Source of the DNA: Bdellovibrionales bacterium GWA2_49_15
GTDB lineage: Bacteria > Bdellovibrionota > Bacteriovoracia > Bacteriovoracales > Bacteriovoracaceae
Direction: 5' to 3'
Length of the DNA stretch: 64,000 nucleotides
NCBI GenBank assembly: GCA_001769855.1
Contig: MEPP01000031.1
Span: forward strand, 299,407-363,406
Positions within the stretch are counted from its first letter, which is position 1, and the number at the start of each line of letters is the position of its first letter. The notes under the pieces are model-generated. The model saw only the letters and a program-made list of their open reading frames with translations. It ran no database searches and had not been told where the DNA came from. The translations under genes and the position numbers were made by a program. Below are positions 44,354-51,509 of the stretch, piece after piece.

Positions 44354-44698
44354 ATGAAGTCTTATCTCCTGCTTATCAAGGGAAGTTTTGCCAAGTGGAA
44401 CAAGATGAGCGCTGACCTCCGCCAAGAAACGATTGCTCAGTTTGGGAAATTTGCCCAGGAGTTGCATGCCTCCGGATTTATGAAAGGTGGTGATGGCTGC
44501 GGCGAACGATCCTTTCGCATTCCTTCGAAAACTTCAATTCTTAGCGATTGCTTAGTGAATCCCGAGACCCCTGACATGGTCACGGGATATTTTCTCATCG
44601 AAGTACCCAGTGAAGAAGAGGCCTTCGCGGTGGCACAAAAATGCCCGGCCTTTAACTGTGGTGAATACGTGGAACTTGTCCCATGCAGTCACGAGTAA
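44354..44698 (+). CDS. YCII-related domain protein
   Basis: The ATG at 44354 follows GAGAGG at five bases. The 114-residue protein fits the YciI/DGPF (dimeric alpha-beta barrel) family: MKSYLLLIKGSFAKWNKM, a helix QFGKFAQELHASGFM, GGDGCGERSF and the late YFLIEVPSEEEAFAVAQKCPAF with the E-V-x2-x-E-E-A pattern. Such proteins are small and often of unknown function. It is coupled (TAATG) to the tiny reading frame that follows. Confidence 0.75.
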   Translation: MKSYLLLIKGSFAKWNKMSADLRQETIAQFGKFAQELHASGFMKGGDGCGERSFRIPSKTSILSDCLVNPETPDMVTGYFLIEVPSEEEAFAVAQKCPAFNCGEYVELVPCSHE

Positions 44699-44838
44699 TG
44701 AAAATGATCCTTTCAATTCTGTTTTGTCTCGGCCTTCTAAGCCCCTCCCTGGCATGGGCCAGCTTTTTATTCTGCGAAGTGCGGCTGCCCTTAAGCGGCT
44801 CAAAGAGCTTACTCGAATTACGCCTGATTCCCCAATGA
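44698..44838 (+). CDS. possible small secreted peptide
   Basis: A 46-residue frame starts at an ATG overlapping the preceding stop (TAATG). The first 22 residues, MKMILSILFCLGLLSPSLAWAS, are an excellent signal peptide with A-W-A cleavage; about 24 residues remain (SFLFCEVRLPLSGSKSLLE and onward). It may be a genuine small exported peptide or the stub of a decayed gene. No family is recognised. Confidence 0.4.
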   Translation: MKMILSILFCLGLLSPSLAWASFLFCEVRLPLSGSKSLLELRLIPQ

Positions 44839-44879
44839 TGGTGCTGGATTAGAGCATGGTACACGGGTTGAACCCATTT

Positions 44880-45276
44880 CTAAGATTCATTCTCTTTGCT
44901 GCCTTTCTTCAATCCAATTCGCTTTCGCCTTGGTGATAAATCTGCGATCCCTGAGCTAATTCGCCCTTCAATATCTTCCAGTCTTTCAAAAACTACTCGA
45001 AAAAGTTTAGTTGTCCCCTTTTCAAAATTAGTCAATTTTTCAGCCAATGATTCATCGGATGCTAAAAAATGGCGTATTTTCACAAAGACTCGCATGATAG
45101 TGATATTAACCTGGATGGCGCTATCGCTGTTTAAAACTGACGACAACATGGCAATCCCTTGCTCCGTAAACACATAAGGTACATACTTACGCCTCGCTGT
45201 AGCCGTACTAAAGGTCACAAATTGTGACCTTAATAAATCTCGCTCCTCTTTGGTTAATTGAAACATAAAGTCTTTT
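44880..45276 (-). pseudogene. ORF6N-domain protein, 3' part, interrupted by the RIT element
   Basis: The frame reads KDFMFQLTKEERDLLRSQF, then RRKYVPYVFTEQGIAMLSSVL and QVNITIMRVFVKIRHFL, which is the second half of an ORF6N domain, followed by a coiled C-terminal tail. ORF6N proteins are DNA-binding phage or accessory regulators of about 180-200 residues. The usual first half (Y-V-I-R-G, V-M-L-D-x-D-L-A) is missing here and is found at 48440-48613 on the same strand. The frame would continue correctly if the 3.2-kb element were removed. An ATG-like start at 45311 within the element end is probably not used. Confidence 0.85.
45262..45276 (+). repeat. left flanking direct repeat of the RIT element
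   Basis: AACATAAAGTCTTTT matches AACATAAAATCTTTT at 48453-48467 except at one base; the first eight bases are identical. The repeat codes (minus strand) for KDFM of the ORF6N protein, so it represents the target or crossover sequence. Confidence 0.75.
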
Positions 45277-45302
45277 ATGTGTAGCTGGAAATTATGTGTA
45301 GT
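45264..45302 (+). repeat. left terminal inverted repeat of the RIT element
   Basis: Begins CATAAAGTCTTTTATGTG and ends GGAAATTATGTGTAGT. It aligns with the reverse complement of 48406-48444 over 39 bases with about five mismatches; the block TTTATGTGTAGCTGG is identical in both. Confidence 0.85.
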
Positions 45303-45346
45303 TAACAGCAATTCTCACCTAGTTTTAGATATTTACCAACGCAACT

Positions 45347-45362
45347 GCTTCACATAATTTCC
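45347..45362 (-). repeat. left inner copy of the recombinase-site-like motif
   Basis: GCTTCACATAATTTCC is the reverse complement of GGAAATTATGTGAAGC. It faces the outer copy at 45288-45303 across 43 bases, making an inverted pair like the two arms of a recombinase core site. It also covers the space between the -35 and -10 regions of the trio's presumed promoter. Confidence 0.7.
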
Positions 45363-45364
45363 TC

Positions 45365-45370
45365 TATACT
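45365..45370 (+). promoter_or_regulatory. possible -10 box of the recombinase trio
   Basis: TATACT is close to the consensus TATAAT and lies 30 bases before the first recombinase ATG, which has a strong GGAGGTAG ribosome-binding site (45388-45395). No convincing -35 box is seen 16-18 bases upstream; that area holds the inner site motif. Confidence 0.4.
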
Positions 45371-45399
45371 CCCTCCAAAACCAACGGAGGTAGTAACCA

Positions 45400-46323
45400 A
45401 TGAAAAAAGTAAGATCGAGAAATGAACGGCACTCAAAACTGATAACAGAATACAGGGAGCATCAACTCGATGTTCAGTGTGTTTTAAATAGAACCATCGA
45501 TCAAAGACTCTTATTTGTCGTACCATTCTTGAAGAGCTTAGGTTCAAAAGCAACCATTTCTGAGATCGGACGAATTAAGCCTCATCATATTCATCAATAT
45601 GTGATGAAAACGGCACCCTCATTTTCGAGAAAGTATCAACAAGAATTCCTGTGCGCACTTCGGAGTTTTTTTAAATTTTTATTTTTTAAAGGTTACACCA
45701 CGGTACGGTTAACTGATGCCATCCCGAAACTTCCGACTTGGCAGTTGTCAACCATTCCGCGAGGAATCGAATGGGACTCTGTTCAGAAACTTCTAACAGC
45801 GCCCAATAGAAATACCCCGAATGGAAAAAGAAACTATGCTCTTCTTTTGCTGATGGCGACCTACGGGGTTCGATACCACCAAGCAGGCACCTTGAAGTTA
45901 AAAAATCTCCGTTGGCGAGAAGGAACAATTTACTTTCCACCATGTAAGGGCGGAAGGCCACTTAGCTTTCCGCTGTATCCCGATGTCGCTGAGGCATTAC
46001 TTGATTATATTAAAAATGGGCGGGGGCGAAACTTACTTGAGGAAGTTTTTTTAATGAAAAATGGCACGGAACCGCTTAAGCGCACGTCTCTATTTTCAAC
46101 CATGCAATGCTATTACAGAAGAATGGGAATCAAATCTAACGGGCAAGGATTTCACGCAATCAGACATGCTTTTGCTACAAAATTAATCAAGGAGAAAACG
46201 CCGATTAAAAACATCTCTGATATTTTGGGGCATACCTCGATTAAATCAACCTATGTTTATACCAAGGTTGATGTGTCACAGCTCAGAACCATCTGCCGTG
46301 AATGGATTGAGGTGAAGTCATGA
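45400..46323 (+). CDS. RIT tyrosine recombinase, first of three
   Basis: The 307-residue protein has an N-terminal SAM-like core-binding domain (about 30-110) and a tyrosine recombinase catalytic domain. Catalytic residues visible are Arg in ATYGVRYHQAGTLKL (about 155), HAIRHAFATKL (H-x-x-R, about 252-255), GHTSIKSTY (His about 277) and the nucleophile Tyr in TYVYTKVD (about 287). Together with two partners it should catalyse movement of the RIT element. The ATG follows GGAGGTAG. Its end overlaps the second gene by ATGA. Confidence 0.9.
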   Translation: MKKVRSRNERHSKLITEYREHQLDVQCVLNRTIDQRLLFVVPFLKSLGSKATISEIGRIKPHHIHQYVMKTAPSFSRKYQQEFLCALRSFFKFLFFKGYTTVRLTDAIPKLPTWQLSTIPRGIEWDSVQKLLTAPNRNTPNGKRNYALLLLMATYGVRYHQAGTLKLKNLRWREGTIYFPPCKGGRPLSFPLYPDVAEALLDYIKNGRGRNLLEEVFLMKNGTEPLKRTSLFSTMQCYYRRMGIKSNGQGFHAIRHAFATKLIKEKTPIKNISDILGHTSIKSTYVYTKVDVSQLRTICREWIEVKS

Positions 46324-47291
46324 GAAGAATCACTACTTTTAATGGACCCCTTAAGAATGACATCAAAGAATTCATAAAGTTTAGAAAATCACTTGGGTTT
46401 GCAATGCGAAACACCGCTTATATTTATGCAGAATTTGATCGTTTTTTAAAAAAGCATCACTCAAAAATGCGAGTGATCACTCGGCCAATGGTAGTAGATT
46501 ACATTGCGACCACTACGCACCTACACTCAACCAGTCGCGGTTACCGCGTCACACTGCTTCGTGGCCTTTGCCGATATCTTTACCAAAAAAACCCCAAACA
46601 TTATGTGCCCGAACCAAGGCTCTTAATTTGGGGTAAAAGGAAACTGACTCCACATGTCTATACAGATAGCGAGATTAGAAAAGTCCTGGGTGAAATTCAA
46701 AAATTTAAACGAAGAGGACCAACGGTTCCCGAAGTTTATTCTACTATTATTTCCGTGATCGCGGCTACAGGCCTTCGTGCAGGTGAGATCGAGCGGTTAA
46801 ATTTGGAAGATGTGGACCTTGAAAATGGTATTCTCACCATTCAACGTTCAAAGTTCTATAAATCAAGACTGGTTCCGATCTCAGAATCAACTCAGAAGGC
46901 TTTGAAATGTTATTTTACGTTAAGAATGAATGGTTTTCTTACCAACAATCCAAAATCAGCTTTCTTCGTTGGTTTTTGTGGAAAACGGATCACGGCAAAT
47001 GCGATGAGTAGAATATTGAGGAAGGTAATCCGGAAATTAAATCTTAAAACAAAACTTGGAACATGGCCGAGACTCCATGATTTAAGGCATACATTCGCCA
47101 CTCGAACGATGGAGGATATTTATGAAAATGGAAGTGACCCAAGCGCAAGCCTTCCTGTTCTTGCCACTTACATGGGCCATGTAAATTTAGATCATACCCA
47201 AACCTATCTTCACCCTTCTATCAGTCTTTTGGAAAAGGCCGGAGAAAAATTCAAAAACTATTCGAATTCATATCGTCAGGAGAATTTATGA
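46320..47291 (+). CDS. RIT tyrosine recombinase, second of three
   Basis: The 323-residue recombinase keeps ATGLRAGEIERLNLEDVD (Arg about 153), the beta-hairpin Lys in QRSKFYKSRLVPI, HDLRHTFATRT (about 254-257), MGHVNLDHTQTY (His about 286) and the nucleophile in TQTYLHP (about 296). It differs enough from its neighbours to be a separate subfamily, as known for RIT trios, where each position has its own lineage. ATGA overlaps at both ends ensure equal expression. Confidence 0.9.
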   Translation: MRRITTFNGPLKNDIKEFIKFRKSLGFAMRNTAYIYAEFDRFLKKHHSKMRVITRPMVVDYIATTTHLHSTSRGYRVTLLRGLCRYLYQKNPKHYVPEPRLLIWGKRKLTPHVYTDSEIRKVLGEIQKFKRRGPTVPEVYSTIISVIAATGLRAGEIERLNLEDVDLENGILTIQRSKFYKSRLVPISESTQKALKCYFTLRMNGFLTNNPKSAFFVGFCGKRITANAMSRILRKVIRKLNLKTKLGTWPRLHDLRHTFATRTMEDIYENGSDPSASLPVLATYMGHVNLDHTQTYLHPSISLLEKAGEKFKNYSNSYRQENL

Positions 47292-48304
47292 AAATCCAAA
47301 AATCACTTCCCCAATATATCGAAGCCTTTTTCCAAGAGCACCTTGCTGTTCATCGAGGTGTAAGCCCAAACACAATTAAATCCTACCGTGATGTGGTGAA
47401 ACTGTTTCTTCTTTTTATTGGTAAAACTCAGTCAAAGCCGATCACAAAAATAAAGCCAGAAGATCTAACAGTCGAAGTGGTCTTATTATTTTTGAAGGAT
47501 ATCGAGAGCACTCGGAAAAATGGGGCCATTACAAGAAATCATAGACTTGCGGCCCTTCGGGTGTTCTTCACTTACCTTGCCACCAGTGATGTGATGAACA
47601 TCGGGCAATACCAAAGAATTTTGCTCATTCCACAGAAGCGAACATCAAGGCCAATGATGGGTTACTTAGAAGTGGATGAAATAAACGCAATTTTTAAAGA
47701 AATTGATCGTTCTACATGGGGCGGACAGCGTGATTACGTTTTATTGAACCTACTTTACAACACAGGCGCTAGGGTTCAGGAGATTTGCGATCTCAAAGTA
47801 GAATCTATCAGACTTGATTCACCGCCATTGGCAACAATCTGTGGCAAAGGGAAAAAGACAAGACAGGTTCCGCTCTGGCCTGAAACCAAAAAACTTCTGA
47901 TAGATTATTTTCACGAAAATAATCTTATGGAAAACCCAGAAACATTTTTATTCCAGAATCAGAGAGGTAATCCAATTGGACGATTTGGAGTCCGCTACGT
48001 TATAGATAGGCGTGTTCGAAATGCTATTAAGATTTGCTCGAAACTTGCAAAGAAAACTGTAACGCCTCACACCTTCCGACATACAACAGCAATGCATCTC
48101 CTTCAGTCAGGAGTTGAATTGACTGTTATTCGTAGCTGGCTTGGCCATGTCGATATCGCAACAACCCACAGTTATGTTGAAATAGATATGGAGATGAAAA
48201 GAAGGGCACTTGAAAAATGCAACCCAGTGAAAGGTTCAAAAAATGGCCTGGGACCGCTCCTTAATAAGAACAAAGACATTATCGGGTGGCTTGAAACACT
48301 ATAG
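47288..48304 (+). CDS. RIT tyrosine recombinase, third of three
   Basis: The 338-residue recombinase has an N-terminal core-binding domain (YIEAFFQEHLAVHRGVSPNT, XerC/D-like) and the catalytic set NTGARVQEICDLKVE (Arg about 160), GKGKKTRQVPL (hairpin Lys), HTFRHTTAMHLL (about 261-264), GHVDIATTHSY (His about 286) and Tyr of HSYVEID (about 295). It is the most XerD-like of the three. Its stop at 48304 lies 44 bases before the right inner site. Confidence 0.9.
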   Translation: MKIQKSLPQYIEAFFQEHLAVHRGVSPNTIKSYRDVVKLFLLFIGKTQSKPITKIKPEDLTVEVVLLFLKDIESTRKNGAITRNHRLAALRVFFTYLATSDVMNIGQYQRILLIPQKRTSRPMMGYLEVDEINAIFKEIDRSTWGGQRDYVLLNLLYNTGARVQEICDLKVESIRLDSPPLATICGKGKKTRQVPLWPETKKLLIDYFHENNLMENPETFLFQNQRGNPIGRFGVRYVIDRRVRNAIKICSKLAKKTVTPHTFRHTTAMHLLQSGVELTVIRSWLGHVDIATTHSYVEIDMEMKRRALEKCNPVKGSKNGLGPLLNKNKDIIGWLETL

Positions 48305-48347
48305 CAGAAGACCAGGGAGGGAAAGAAAAACCACTCTGGCTTTCTTT

Positions 48348-48361
48348 GAATTATGTGAAGC
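48348..48361 (+). repeat. right inner copy of the recombinase-site-like motif
   Basis: GAATTATGTGAAGC repeats the motif of the other element ends. It is inverted relative to the outer copy at 48405-48420 at a spacing of 43 bases, nearly the same as on the left side. Confidence 0.7.
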
Positions 48362-48405
48362 GACTTCGCTGACAGTCATAGCAAAAATAGGTGAAAGTCA
48401 CTGCC

Positions 48406-48444
48406 ACTTCACATAATTCCCAGCTACACATAAACGATCTTATG
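48406..48444 (-). repeat. right terminal inverted repeat of the RIT element
   Basis: Read on the minus strand it starts CATAAGATCGTTTATGTG and ends GGGAATTATGTGAAGT, matching the left terminus except for a few bases. The outermost bases, with the adjoining target, make a palindrome of TTATGTTG and CAACATAA around TGCT. Confidence 0.85.
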
Positions 48445-48613
48445 TTGTGCTCAACATAAAATCTTTTGGGAATCTCGTTTGGTTTCTTTTTACTGCCTGA
48501 TTCAAAACTTTGACCTCAACCTCGTAGAGTTCGGCAAGATCACTGTCCAGCATGACTTTTTGTCCCCGAATGACATAGATGAATTTTTCAATTTTCGCTG
48601 CCGTTATTTCCAA
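48440..48613 (-). pseudogene. ORF6N-domain protein, 5' part, interrupted by the RIT element
   Basis: Reading from a TTG at 48613 with AGGAG seven bases upstream gives 57 residues: [38 protein letters not shown], then TRFPKDFM, after which the frame enters the element and stops. This is the first half of an ORF6N domain (Y-V-I-R-G-x-x-V-M-L-D-x-D-L-A-x-L-Y). Joined to the piece at 44880-45276 it restores an in-frame protein of about 185 residues, the usual ORF6N size. Confidence 0.85.
48453..48467 (+). repeat. right flanking direct repeat of the RIT element
   Basis: AACATAAAATCTTTT, the near-identical partner of 45262-45276. It probably retains the original target sequence, since it runs straight into the uninterrupted ORF6N 5' part. 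The 130 bases from 48614 to the next stop codon at 48744 show no gene. Confidence 0.75.
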
Positions 48614-48743
48614 TCTTACTCTCCTTATAGAAGCAGCAATGCAATTTATGCACGGGAAACCTCGTGATAAGCGGTGGAAATTATTGTCTTAACTCTTTGG
48701 ATTTAGAAAAGTAGCACATCAATTCCAAAATATTGTATTGAAC

Positions 48744-50156
48744 CTATTTCAAAATCTCTGATAGTTCTTTGGCAAAGACGCCGGAGAAAAATTCGAAAAA
48801 GGTCTGGCCTTCGAGGGATTTTCTCTCAAGCTCATCATTGAGATTGCCAATCTCGAGCTGAAGAATAGGAATCCCATGGCCATCCTTGGCCTCACTCGGT
48901 TTCAATTTTTCGGTCCTTGATTTGAGTCCTATGATTCCACCGTGTTTCTTTAAGAGAGACATTAAATTTTGAGCACGTTCCTCCGTTAATATCTCTCCTG
49001 GTAATCCGAAAATAATTCCTCCATCTGAATGACCCACACCGATTCTGATAAGCAGTTTTCCTCTTAATCCATCTTGGATCTTATCAAGAGGACTCGCAGA
49101 GGCCCTAAGAGTTTTTATTTTGTACTCAGTCATGAGTTCGTTTTGAAGCAAACTCAAAAATGACCAGGCCATGATAGCATTCTGTTCCACACCTCTTGGG
49201 CCTTGGAGAATAACCGTCGGAGTTTCCTCAAGATCAGAGTTAAGTCTATTGGCAAGTTCCCCCTCGATGCGAAAAAGGTTTTGCAGGGCAGTTTCCGCAA
49301 AGTAATTAAAGCGAATACTCCAATGATAAATCGGCATAGGTTCGGCGATTTGCTTATACCAACTCTTTCCAGTGAACATTTCAATATACTTCTGCGTCGG
49401 AGGAGTTCCATGGCGGGCAAAAATTTCTTTCCTTAAGCTAGTGAGGACTTCATCATCAAGATCATCAAGCTCATCAAAGCTTAGAAGGTGCGATTTTAGA
49501 GATTTAGGAAAATACTCCCAAGGTCCATCGTCTTTCTCCAGCATTTTTGTCAGACCCGTGGATAATTTATCCAAAGGATCTTTATCATCAAGAGTTTCGG
49601 CGCGGATAAAATCTGTCTGGACGGCACCTTCAATATGTAGCGTTTGATTTTTTTGACCAGAATGGATGTGGTACCAAGCTCCAAGGGCCAGTGCCACAAA
49701 AGAGACGAGCATGAGCGAGACAAATTTTAATTTTCGTTTGGGGCGTTCGGTTGGCAAGCTGGCCTTACCATCCAAGGCCTGAAGCAAATTCGCGACTCCG
49801 CTGTCCCAGTTATTTCCGTAAGCAGAAATCCACTGCGTATTGCATAGATAGTATTCCATGGGGCCCGTTGGAGTGATGTTCTCCAGCATTAAAACCGCGA
49901 TGGTGAGTTTCGCGTTAATGGCCCGATCGACTTCGCGCTGAACTTGAACAGAATTCTCAGCACTCTTGGTATACAAGAGAATAAGAGCGGTCGAGCCCTC
50001 AAGGGCATCAAGAATACACTGAGCATAGTTCTGGGTTGGAGGAATATTCCGAGGGGCGACCCAACATGTTTTCCCCTTACCTTCCAGGATCTCCACCAAC
50101 TGATTGGCCCACTTCGCATCCTGACTTGAGTGACTGATAAAAAACTTTTCTGACAT
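48744..50156 (-). CDS. TIR-domain membrane protein with YARHG and amidase-like regions
   Basis: The 470-residue protein begins with a TIR domain (residues 1-135: FFISHSSQDAKWANQLVEIL, CWVAPRNIPP, and SVQVQREVDRA, whose Glu corresponds to the NADase-type catalytic position). A transmembrane helix follows (about 144-163, FVSLMLVSFVALALGAWY). A YARHG domain comes next (about 225-270; SLRKEIFARHGTPPTQKY, GKSWYK), a motif usually found outside the membrane. The last 170 residues resemble a degenerate N-acetylmuramoyl-L-alanine amidase: ILQGPRG where DPGHGG is expected, and PILQLEIGNLNDELERKSL like the P-A-V-L-V-E-x-G-F-x-S-N motif. TIR domains serve in immune signalling or NAD cleavage. No clear ribosome-binding site. 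Confidence 0.8.
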   Translation of the reverse strand: MSEKFFISHSSQDAKWANQLVEILEGKGKTCWVAPRNIPPTQNYAQCILDALEGSTALILLYTKSAENSVQVQREVDRAINAKLTIAVLMLENITPTGPMEYYLCNTQWISAYGNNWDSGVANLLQALDGKASLPTERPKRKLKFVSLMLVSFVALALGAWYHIHSGQKNQTLHIEGAVQTDFIRAETLDDKDPLDKLSTGLTKMLEKDDGPWEYFPKSLKSHLLSFDELDDLDDEVLTSLRKEIFARHGTPPTQKYIEMFTGKSWYKQIAEPMPIYHWSIRFNYFAETALQNLFRIEGELANRLNSDLEETPTVILQGPRGVEQNAIMAWSFLSLLQNELMTEYKIKTLRASASPLDKIQDGLRGKLLIRIGVGHSDGGIIFGLPGEILTEERAQNLMSLLKKHGGIIGLKSRTEKLKPSEAKDGHGIPILQLEIGNLNDELERKSLEGQTFFEFFSGVFAKELSEILK

Positions 50157-50203
50157 GTTTAAATACTAAAAGAGCGATGGCCTTACTTCAACAGATTTTA
50201 GAA

Positions 50204-50977
50204 TTATCTCCCGAGCTCCACACTAATCTTGAAAATGGCCTTTTGGGCCTTATCGCGAACCAGATGATTTTTACTGGCAAGGGCCTCGTTCAGTGCCTGA
50301 AGGCCCTCATTCGTGGGGAAATTGGCGATGGCCATAATCGCCGCCACCTGAACATCACCTTGCTCATGTTTAACCGCGTTTAAGATGATGGGGTAGGCCC
50401 TCTTATCTTTGATTTTTCCCAATGTCACGATCGCCAGATAGCGCAAATTATCGTCATTATGGTCCGCAAGTTCCATCATTTTCCTTACGGTTGTTTCCTG
50501 ATCCATATCGTAGAGGAGTAAGGCCGTGACCTCACTTACGCTCGTATCATTACTCAGCATGAAATCAAAGAGGGCCTGATACACTTCCACATCCTTGAAT
50601 TTGGCGAGACTTTTAACCACGTCAAACTTGGAATGATTTGTTCCGTTGACTAGTTCATTTAAAAGCAGTTGTCGATTTTTGAGAATTTCAGGATCAGCTG
50701 CGGGATCTGCGATAATTGGAGCCGAGGAAGAAGGCGAATCGACCCTAAGATAGCTGCCATAGAGTTCTTCATTTCTCACAGCATCTCGTAAAAGAATTGT
50801 CGGATCATGATTGGAAACATCTATGGAGTCACGGCTTACGGTTATACTGTCGGATGAAATGACTTGCGCGGCCTTTTCTTTTTTTTGAGCTGGATAGGAC
50901 TCCGGGTCCCCGCTGAGAAATTTGACCGCAATTAGGACAAACAGGACAATGAAAATCAGAATTAACAACTTACTCAT
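50204..50977 (-). CDS. membrane-anchored HEAT-repeat protein
   Basis: An N-terminal helix (MSKLLILIFIVLFVLIAVKFLSG) anchors a 257-residue protein in the membrane. After a low-complexity linker, residues about 110-255 are HEAT/PBS-lyase-like repeats, for example NLRYLAIVTLGKIKDKRAYPIIL and DVQVAAIMAIANFPTNEGLQALNEAL. Such repeats bind proteins. It is followed downstream by the TIR gene (47-base gap) on the same strand, and preceded by a J-domain gene 12 bases away, so they may be co-expressed. Confidence 0.8.
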   Translation of the reverse strand: MSKLLILIFIVLFVLIAVKFLSGDPESYPAQKKEKAAQVISSDSITVSRDSIDVSNHDPTILLRDAVRNEELYGSYLRVDSPSSSAPIIADPAADPEILKNRQLLLNELVNGTNHSKFDVVKSLAKFKDVEVYQALFDFMLSNDTSVSEVTALLLYDMDQETTVRKMMELADHNDDNLRYLAIVTLGKIKDKRAYPIILNAVKHEQGDVQVAAIMAIANFPTNEGLQALNEALASKNHLVRDKAQKAIFKISVELGR

Positions 50978-50989
50978 GCGTGCACATTA

Positions 50990-51499
50990 TTATTTTATCC
51001 CACGATGTTTTTTAATCATGTTCCAGGCCCTATTGATGGCCTGCGACCTCTCACTTGCTAAATCTGAAAATTCTTTATCCAGGCCTACTCCTTGGACTTT
51101 ATCGGGATGATTTTTAGCAATCTTCTCTCGGTAAAGTTCCTTTAGCATTTCGTCGGTTGCGGCAGAGGAACAGCCCAGCAAATGGTAGGCAGAGTTAAGA
51201 TCATCGACATCAAGGCGTTTGGAAGGGGCATGAATTTTCTTCGGAGGAGATATTTTAGTCCTTAAAAGAAGAAGCTTTTCGATGTTGTCTTCTAGAAAGG
51301 TTGGAAAATCTTGGTAACACTCATTCTTAAAGAGCTGGTATCTGTCTAGGGAGTTCAATGTTTTAAGAATGGCCGATTTCGTATCCTGAAAATCCCGGTG
51401 CAAGCTGGACATCTTGACGCGCGAAAAATCCACCTTGCCAAAAAGTTTTTCCAGATCGATGAGAAGTTCTTCAAGTTTTTTTCTCTTGGGAGAAATCAT
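50990..51499 (-). CDS. J-domain protein (DnaJ-like)
   Basis: The 169-residue protein has a helical N-terminal part and a C-terminal J-domain from about residue 100: DLNSAYHLLGCSSAATDEMLKE, LYREKIAKNHPDKVQGVG with the HPD tripeptide that stimulates Hsp70 ATPase, and ERSQAINRAWNMIKKH. There is no Gly/Phe-rich or zinc-finger region, so it is a class C J-protein that recruits DnaK to a specific client. It lies between a small membrane coiled-coil gene and the HEAT-repeat gene. Confidence 0.85.
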   Translation of the reverse strand: MISPKRKKLEELLIDLEKLFGKVDFSRVKMSSLHRDFQDTKSAILKTLNSLDRYQLFKNECYQDFPTFLEDNIEKLLLLRTKISPPKKIHAPSKRLDVDDLNSAYHLLGCSSAATDEMLKELYREKIAKNHPDKVQGVGLDKEFSDLASERSQAINRAWNMIKKHRGIK

Positions 51500-51509
51500 A
51501 AAAAAGAGG

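Larger units (their letters stand above)
45264..48444 (+). mobile_element. recombinase-in-trio (RIT) element inserted in an ORF6N gene
   Basis: Three tyrosine recombinase genes of 307, 323 and 338 codons overlap head to tail (ATGA at 46320 and 47288) and occupy nearly all of a 3.18-kb unit. Imperfect inverted repeats of 39 bases bound it (45264-45302 and 48406-48444), and a further inner motif copy lies in from each end. No other cargo gene is present. RIT elements are known as exactly such trios of different recombinase subfamilies with inverted ends. The flanks form one ORF6N gene. Exact ends cannot be fixed without an empty site, since target and end sequences resemble each other. All three catalytic sets look intact. 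Confidence 0.88.

Noticed and set aside
45277-45311. ATG at 45311 as a true start for the ORF6N 3' part
   Set aside because: It lies in the element's terminal repeat and yields a foreign N-terminus; the natural start is at 48613.
48614-48743. Possible short gene between ORF6N start and TIR stop
   Set aside because: No frame with a start, ribosome-binding site and sensible length is present.
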